From contig JAOTOL010001616.1 in assembly GCA_034440575.1 (NCBI GenBank), positions 1 through 64,000 of the forward strand: a stretch of DNA of 64,000 nt, in the 5' to 3' direction. Below are positions 58,653-64,000 of this stretch, piece by piece (position 1 is the first letter of the stretch; each line of letters opens with the position of its first letter). Under the pieces are notes generated by a model. That model worked only from the letters and a program-made list of their open reading frames with translations. It did not search any database and was not told the origin of the DNA. Source of the stretch: Imbricaverruca yamaguchii (Eukaryota > Arthropoda > Thecostraca > Neoverrucidae). Both the position numbers and the translations under genes were made by a program.

Positions 58653-59549
58653 ATGTTTTCGTGCAACAGGGGTCCAGCAATGAAAGGGGGTGGTGTAATG
58701 CTCTATATGAATAGCTTCTTCAGTTATCAAAAAGTAGCAGGTGGGGATAAAAATGTGTCTGTGGAGTTCATTTGGCTTGATGTCACTGTGGGAAAAGGCA
58801 ACAGCAATACACTGAGGATAGGAGCTTTCTACCGATCAGGAACCATGCCACATTCTCAGCAACTGGAGCTTGACAAAGTGATTTGTGAGGAAATCAGTAA
58901 AAACTTTAAGAGGAAGTGCCTTATTCTTGGTGACTTTAATCTAAAATGTTATGAAAATGCTGGTGTTGGCTCCCCATCATGCAAAATGTTTAGGAAATGC
59001 CTTGAAGAGGACCTGTTCTTACACCAGTTTGTATCGGAACCTACCAGGCATGGCTCATTCTTGGACCTTGTATTCTTGGATTTAAGTGACTTGGTTCAAG
59101 ACTTGACTGTAGGAGAAAGTCTAGGAAGAAATGACCATAACATAGTTAGATTCAAGGCACATGTAGTGGAAATTATTAAGGATAATTTGGTAAAGGTTCC
59201 ATATTTCAACAGAGCAGACTTTGACTGCATGAGAGCGGGTTTAAGTGCCATCAGATGGGAAGAAGAATTCCCCAATTCAAATGCCTGTGAAATGTGGGAA
59301 AAGTTCAAATCTTACTTGAAGGAAATTCAGATTAGACATGTCCCCCAAAAACAAAGACGCAAAAGAAGGGTAGGAAAGCCAGCATGGCTTACACCAGACT
59401 TGATAAAAGCAATTAAGGCTAAGAAAACTGCATTTAGAGTCTTTGAAGAAGATTCAAATGTCGTTAATCCAAAGGCGTATCGAAAAGCTAGAGACACTGA
59501 AGCAAAAAACCAGAGCAGCAAAGCGAGCAAAAGAACTGGATTTAGCTAG
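58653..59549 (+). pseudogene. LINE ORF2 endonuclease (APE-type), damaged
   Basis: Open for 298 codons with GAFYRSGTMPHS, CLILGDFNLKC, FVSEPTRHGSFLDLVF and GRNDHNIVRF, the middle and C-terminal motifs of an apurinic-type endonuclease that nicks the target DNA. The N-terminal catalytic Glu region present in the 50-kb copy is deleted here (junction near 58640). The SDH triad reads NDH because AGT became AAT. A 200-bp deletion near 59560-59583 removes the linker to the RT. Not functional. Confidence 0.8.
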
Positions 59550-59589
59550 AAACTGTAAGAAACTGATGAACATCTAGAAACTGATGTTG

Positions 59590-61124
59590 ATTTCATTGAT
59601 AGTAATGTTGTTCACAATCATATCAGGAAAATAAAGCCAAACAAGGCAGCAGGACCTGATGAAATTTATGCTAAGGTGTTGCGGGAAACTGAAAAGGAAC
59701 TGGCATTTCCACTTAGTATATTATTTTGTAGATCAATTTCACAAAATGAAATTCCAACCGATTGGAAAAGGGTAAATGTAGTTCCTATTTTCAAGAAAGG
59801 AGAAACAGGGAAAGCTGAAAACTATAGGCCCGTATGTCTCACATCCCTAGTCGCAATGTACTCGAATCAATTATCAAGGATATAATAGTTAGTTATCTGG
59901 AAGGTAGCAGATTGATTAAAGATACTCAACATGGGTTTAGAAAAGGATGATCGTGTCTCACAAATCTCTTGGACTTTTTGAACTTCGCCACAGAACAATT
60001 TGATCAAGGAAATCAGGTTGATGTAGCATATCTTAACTTTAGTAAGGCCTTTGACAAGGTACCCCATACACGGTTAATGGTACAGCTTCAGTCCCATGGT
60101 ATTGCAGATGGCATCTTAAAATGGATGAGTTGTGGCTTTCAGATAGACAGCAAAGAGTGTTGCTAAATGGTACAAAGTCATAATGGCAAAATGTTCCTAG
60201 TGGAGTCCCCCAGGGGTCAGTACTGGGGCCACTACTCTTCATTATATTTGTAAATAACATTGAACGTGGCCTAAGCAGTAAAGTTTGGAAATTTGCGGAT
60301 AATTTGAAAGTCTTTAGGGCAATAACAGGTCACGATGAACATATCTCGCTGCAAAAAGACTTAGACGAACTTGTGAAGTGGTCCGAAGAATGGCAAATGA
60401 AATTTAATTTTGATAAGTGCAAAATCATGCATGTAGGTAAGCAGCATATGAAGGCTCTATACTTGATGGGTGGCCAAGTGCTATCAGTAACTCAACAGGA
60501 GAAGGATTTAGGTGTTTTTTTCTAAACACAAAATTGGGGGCATCAGAACAGACCAAGGAAGCCAGGAAGAAGGCACTGAGAATGCTCGGGGCCATAAATA
60601 GGAATGTATCATACAGAAGTGAGGAAGTGATCAGGAAGATTTACTGTGCATATGTCAGGCCACATTTGGAATACTGCATCCACGCTTGGTCTCCTAGCTA
60701 TGAAAAAGATAATTGGCTTTTAGAGAGAGTACAAAAGAGGGCTACAAAAATGGTTAATTGCATAAGCAACCTGGCATGTGAGGAAAGATTGAAGAAATTG
60801 AATATGTTTTCACTTAGATATAGAAGGTTGAGAGGAGACCTCATCGAGGTCTTTAAATTTGTCCATGGTCTGGAGAGGGGATATCTTGGGGAAATATTTA
60901 AATTGAACGGAAATGATGCAATTAGAGGTCAAAAATTCAAACTTAAAGTTAACCACAGCAGACCAGGGTTAAGGCAGACTTTCCTCACCAACAGGGTAGT
61001 GGAACGCTGGAACCAGCTGCCAGAAAACATTGTCAGTAGCAGCACATTGAACATCTTTAAAAACAGCATAGACAATCACTATAAAAATAGAGGGCTTGCT
61101 TTTCAGTATTACAGGGAGGGCTGA
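59590..61124 (+). pseudogene. LINE ORF2 reverse transcriptase and C-terminal domain, damaged
   Basis: RT motifs in order: IRKIKPNKAAGPDEIYAKV, GFRKG then an in-frame stop near 59949, VAYLNFSKAFDKVPHTRL (motif A), SGVPQGSVLGPLLF (motif B) and KFADNLKVF (motif C, where FADD has become FADN by one G-to-A change). After a frame change near 60525 an intact 196-codon block covers KALRMLGAINRNV, YVRPHLEYCIHAWSP, VQKRATKMVN and ERWNQLPENIVSSSTLN. Several stops and frame changes; dead as an enzyme. Confidence 0.85.
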
Positions 61125-61583
61125 TTGACAGATTTCGTGGGCAACTGGTTCAGTGTACAAAGTGCAACCAAGAAGGGCCCTTATGGCTCATAGTTGCACT
61201 AATATTTTATGTCTTTATGTCTTTATGTCTTTATGCTGTCATTTTATCGATATCGCTTTGTGCTCACGCTTGCAGGAGTCAGAATTATTACTCATGCACG
61301 GTCTAATCTTGATAAGGATAGCATTCGATACATCGAAATTGTATGCTATCACATGAAGAATGTGTTCCTTCAAAAACGTGGTGTAAGTACATTTGAAAAC
61401 ACACTTCGTCATGTGTGCCAAATGAAAAGCGCTCATTTCCTTTTGGGGATCTGATACTTGATAATAATTTCATACATCGAAAGTGTATTTTACCACATAG
61501 AGAATATGCATGTTCCTTCAACAACATAAAACTAGTACACTTGTTAACAGGTTTCATTGCATCTTGCAGGCGGGATGCTTTTC

Positions 61584-62016
61584 TCAGGCATAAGATCCAC
61601 TGTTTGATCCTCCGTATCCACCACTGAAACTTCCGTGAGATTCACTGCTGGATATACCTCCGTATGTACCACGGGATCCACTTCCGTATCCACCGCTGGA
61701 ACTTCCGTATGCATCGTTGGATCCACCTCCGTATCCACCACCGGATCGACGTCCGTATCCACTGCTTAAAATTCCGAACCCACCGCTAGAACATCCGTAT
61801 CCACTGCCAGAATTTCCGAATCCACCGCTATAACTTCCGTACCCACCGCTGGAACTTCCGTACCCTACGCTAAAACTTCAGTGCCCACCGCTAGAACTTG
61901 TGTACCCACCACGGGATCCACTTACGTATCCACTGCTTGATCCTCCGTATCTGCCTCGAGACACGGTCACATATGAACCGTCATGTCCTCTGGAGAATGA
62001 CCTCCCGCCGCCGTAG
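61584..62016 (-). pseudogene. Gly/Ser/Tyr-rich gene copy D, promoter and exon one deleted
   Basis: The exon-two frame can be read from [16 protein letters not shown] (62016) to GGSNSGSYA and TGA (61586-61584), with one premature TGA at 61880-61878 (a TAC GGA site became CAC TGA). At about 62016 the sequence jumps from exon two directly to DNA that in copies A-C lies upstream of the TATA box (GCAGGTCACAAGAATG). The signal peptide, intron, exon one and core promoter are therefore gone. This is a unitary deletion of about 0.5-1 kb by comparison with copies B, C and A. Confidence 0.85.
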
Positions 62017-64000
62017 CAGGTCACAAGAATGATGTTCACTTTCTACCAGGTGACCTATGAGATCATAGTCTACCGAGGCTGTGAGCAACCACGACAGGGA
62101 AGTGCCGTGCTATTAAAGTGGGACGATTTTGTCCGAGCCATTTGGATACCCATTCTTGTTTAGAGCGTGAAACAATTCCCACTTTCTATTCCTAGAAGAC
62201 ATGAAGACATGGTGCAAAATATGTACATGTCCATGTCATGTGATGATATAATTCATCCGTGGGATCTCAAAGTTATTTATCGCCGAACTATCAATGTCTC
62301 ATGAGGCCTCCATATTCTAGCATATTATTCGTAACTTCGATTGGTATATGTAATGAAAACCTCAGGTAATTAACATAATTTCCAATAACTGGTGCGGAGT
62401 AATGCAGTCATCAATTTACTGATCTCTGCTTTAACGATGTTCTTGGCGCATAAGTTTCATTCATTGTGTTAGGATCGAGGCCCGAAGTGATCTATTATTA
62501 GTGAAATACATGGAATATTGGAAAATATACGTTCTGAGCACTGAAAAGCGTGATTGCCAAAAAATGTATTTGACTTGATGCCTCTTGATGGGTGATTATG
62601 AAATCCGCACCGGTCGTTTTGAACCGTATCTTGTGAACACATTTCGTGCTTATGCTCATTATTGCGGATTCTACAGGAACATCCCGTAGCACAACCGTAC
62701 GCAAAGGAATTACCTCATGAAGCATGCTTTTATGCCATATTTTTCTTCATCATGTAGTACTGTTATCGTTTCCGTTAATACAGGTATTCCGATGTTATCT
62801 GCCTCCAAAAATTATCCAAAAATGTTCATTGATGAGTGTTCGAATAGTTCAAAATTTGGCTCAAGGGACTTCATTTAAATGTAAAAGTAAATCGTTCCCA
62901 TCGCGATTCCGACATCCTGTAGTGGTTTCGATACATCATTCCGTACGAAAACCCGTCACTTTAGCGCTGGAAACTCGGTGCCGACGATGCTGATGTGAAC
63001 AAGACCGGTTTGGGCCCGGCAAAAATGAACTAAAGCCGGGCCGAAGGAACAGTTTGATGTTATATCTTGTTTAACGTGATATTTTTGGCACATGAACTAG
63101 TACCATTTATTTTGTTCTGTTTAATTAAGTGCTAACGGACACCTCGCACCACCTTTGAACCCCTCATCTGTTCCGAAAGCATGGATTAATAATATATCTT
63201 CTTGATATTTAAAAAAATTTGCAATGGCGGATATTGATAGCAACAGCATGATGACTTCATAACAAGTACAACACGTAGGTTATTGGCCATTGATTATCAT
63301 CCAGAATGTATTATACGAGCATTGTACGACCACGAAGTTTTTATTGGCTCGTGATTCAACACTGTGCAAAATGTTCCATGTATTTAATAATCATATCATC
63401 CCAATACCAGGATCGAATATCCAACTGTATAATTATTCAGCTTTCACGCTTCATGGTAATCTACAGATCTTTAGGCTTTTAAAATGATTTGTGTTGCCTT
63501 CAGAATCATTGGTGTTGCAAATCCTAGTTTTGAACCGATTCATTTCATGCAATATATTGACCTCTTCCGAAATTTTCCTAATAAATAGTGTTGTATGTGT
63601 AACACCAGATGTACACACAGTTCCACGCATAGTAATCTGCTTTGAATGGAACATACCGAAAATATCTGGCATAATATCATGTGTTTTCAGCCGTGCCTTC
63701 GTAAAAAGCGTGTTCAAAGTTAGACTCAGCAGCGTTGTAGAACTTTGGAGGTGTCGGCCGCTTAATGGCTGTGCCTCCAACGCTGGAAGAATGCAAGCTC
63801 TTTACAGGCCAGGGTACCATGGTTTCATGGTTGTGGGGTCGATTGGCATTTATATGTATGCCGCTTTACTGACTACAGAGTCCACTGACTACGGTAACTT
63901 GTAGCTTCGTGCCGTCACTTTATCAACTTGAATATCATTTTCCACTGACGTGTGCAGTGGTAAGAAGTATCAGCCATCTACGGCCTGATAATTAAGCACG
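62017..64000. repeat. Blocks c, d and e of the last, incomplete tandem unit
   Basis: Promoter-proximal sequence of copy D, then block c (62280-63050), block d (63110-63690) and the beginning of block e up to the window end. No gene and no LINE or SINE insertion here, so this is the least interrupted unit and a useful empty-site reference. Confidence 0.7.

Larger units (their letters stand above)
57935..61235 (+). mobile_element. CR1-like LINE, 5'-truncated, inserted in the gene array
   Basis: The insertion splits block e: uninterrupted paralogs read GGTAGCGTCGTGCTGTCCATTT (45350, 53371), while here GTGCTG is followed by the LINE and the flank resumes at CTGTCATTTTATCG. A TGCTG shared at both ends leaves at most a 5-bp duplication. 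The element starts inside ORF1 at the esterase GDS motif and ends in (TATGTCTT)n. ORF1 esterase, endonuclease, RT and a conserved C-terminal domain appear in CR1 order, all damaged. Insertion is younger than the unit duplication. Confidence 0.9.
38720..64000. repeat. Tandem segmental duplication carrying a gene family
   Basis: The same ordered blocks recur with extra insertions. Block a is the gene 3' flank with GAAARTGTATTTTAGCRCAT (38718, 44218, 45583, 53621, 61478). Next come the gene and promoter. Block c contains CAAGTTACTG and a CTTGGCRCGTAGGTTT motif (43050, 47470, 55130, 62410). Block d contains CACCACCTTTGAACCACTCG (48560, 55330, 63146). Block e contains a GCATTGCAATGCTGGGA-type motif and ACGGTCTGTAYTGGTAGCG (45200, 53230, 57790, 63780). 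Gene 3' ends are at 38.8, 44.3 (remnant), 45.7, 53.7 and 61.6 kb. The array runs off the window end in block e, so another copy may follow. Confidence 0.8.

Overview
The window looks like nuclear DNA of an arthropod. Genes are sparse and contain introns, two AT-rich blocks carry scattered TTAGG-like (AACCT) motifs, and the cellular genes are metazoan. They are a Nup58-type nucleoporin (minus strand, 5.5-6.8 kb), a YVH1/DUSP12-type dual-specificity phosphatase rebuilt from five phase-compatible exons (plus strand, 15.0-20.3 kb), and a tandem family of small secreted Gly/Ser/Tyr-rich proteins (minus strand, 38.8-62 kb). I cannot name the species. Crustacean or chelicerate is a guess from GC-rich coding exons combined with CR1-type LINEs and tRNA-headed SINEs. 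No bacterial operon, CRISPR array or rRNA is visible.

Layout. 1-5.3 kb: a degenerate minisatellite and a TTAA-flanked, piggyBac-like non-autonomous element. 5.4-6.8 kb: Nup58 in one exon, with a one-base frame break before its C-terminus. 7-14.8 kb: a 230-bp dispersed direct repeat at each end, two LINE 3' fragments and a long AT-rich gene desert. 15-20.3 kb: the DUSP12 gene, whose introns hold SINEs, a hairpin MITE and several minisatellites; one 53-bp minisatellite repeats the exon's own splice acceptor. 20.3-27 kb: a minisatellite, then two more TTAA elements dense in AGGTCA hexamers. 27-31.2 kb: a second AT-rich desert that shares repeats with the first. 31.2-33.1 kb: a further TTAA element, inverted relative to the first. 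33-38.6 kb: no recognisable gene, ending in an octamer minisatellite. 38.7-64 kb: tandem segmental duplication.

The duplicated unit carries a two-exon Gly/Ser/Tyr-rich gene with a TATA box exactly 60 bp before the start codon. There are three apparently intact copies (256, 135 and 165 aa), one copy that lost its promoter, first exon and signal-peptide region, and one C-terminal remnant. The copies differ in internal repeat number and in later insertions of SINEs and CR1-like LINEs, so the paralogous empty sites date and delimit those insertions.

The most unusual signal is a family of very short retroposons (about 52-57 bp, consensus start TGGGCGCTGTATAACC, tail AAATAACYAACY). Three copies have 13-15 bp target-site duplications that are perfect or carry one mismatch, including one copy truncated to 31 bp. 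A tRNA-headed SINE of about 160-170 bp in the same window has nearly the same tail and similar duplications, so both may use one LINE machinery. That machinery is probably not the CR1-like LINE seen here, which ends in TATGTCTT octamers. About 49.1-52.9 kb looks like uncorrected sequence (homopolymer junk and systematic homopolymer shortening) and should not be trusted at base level.
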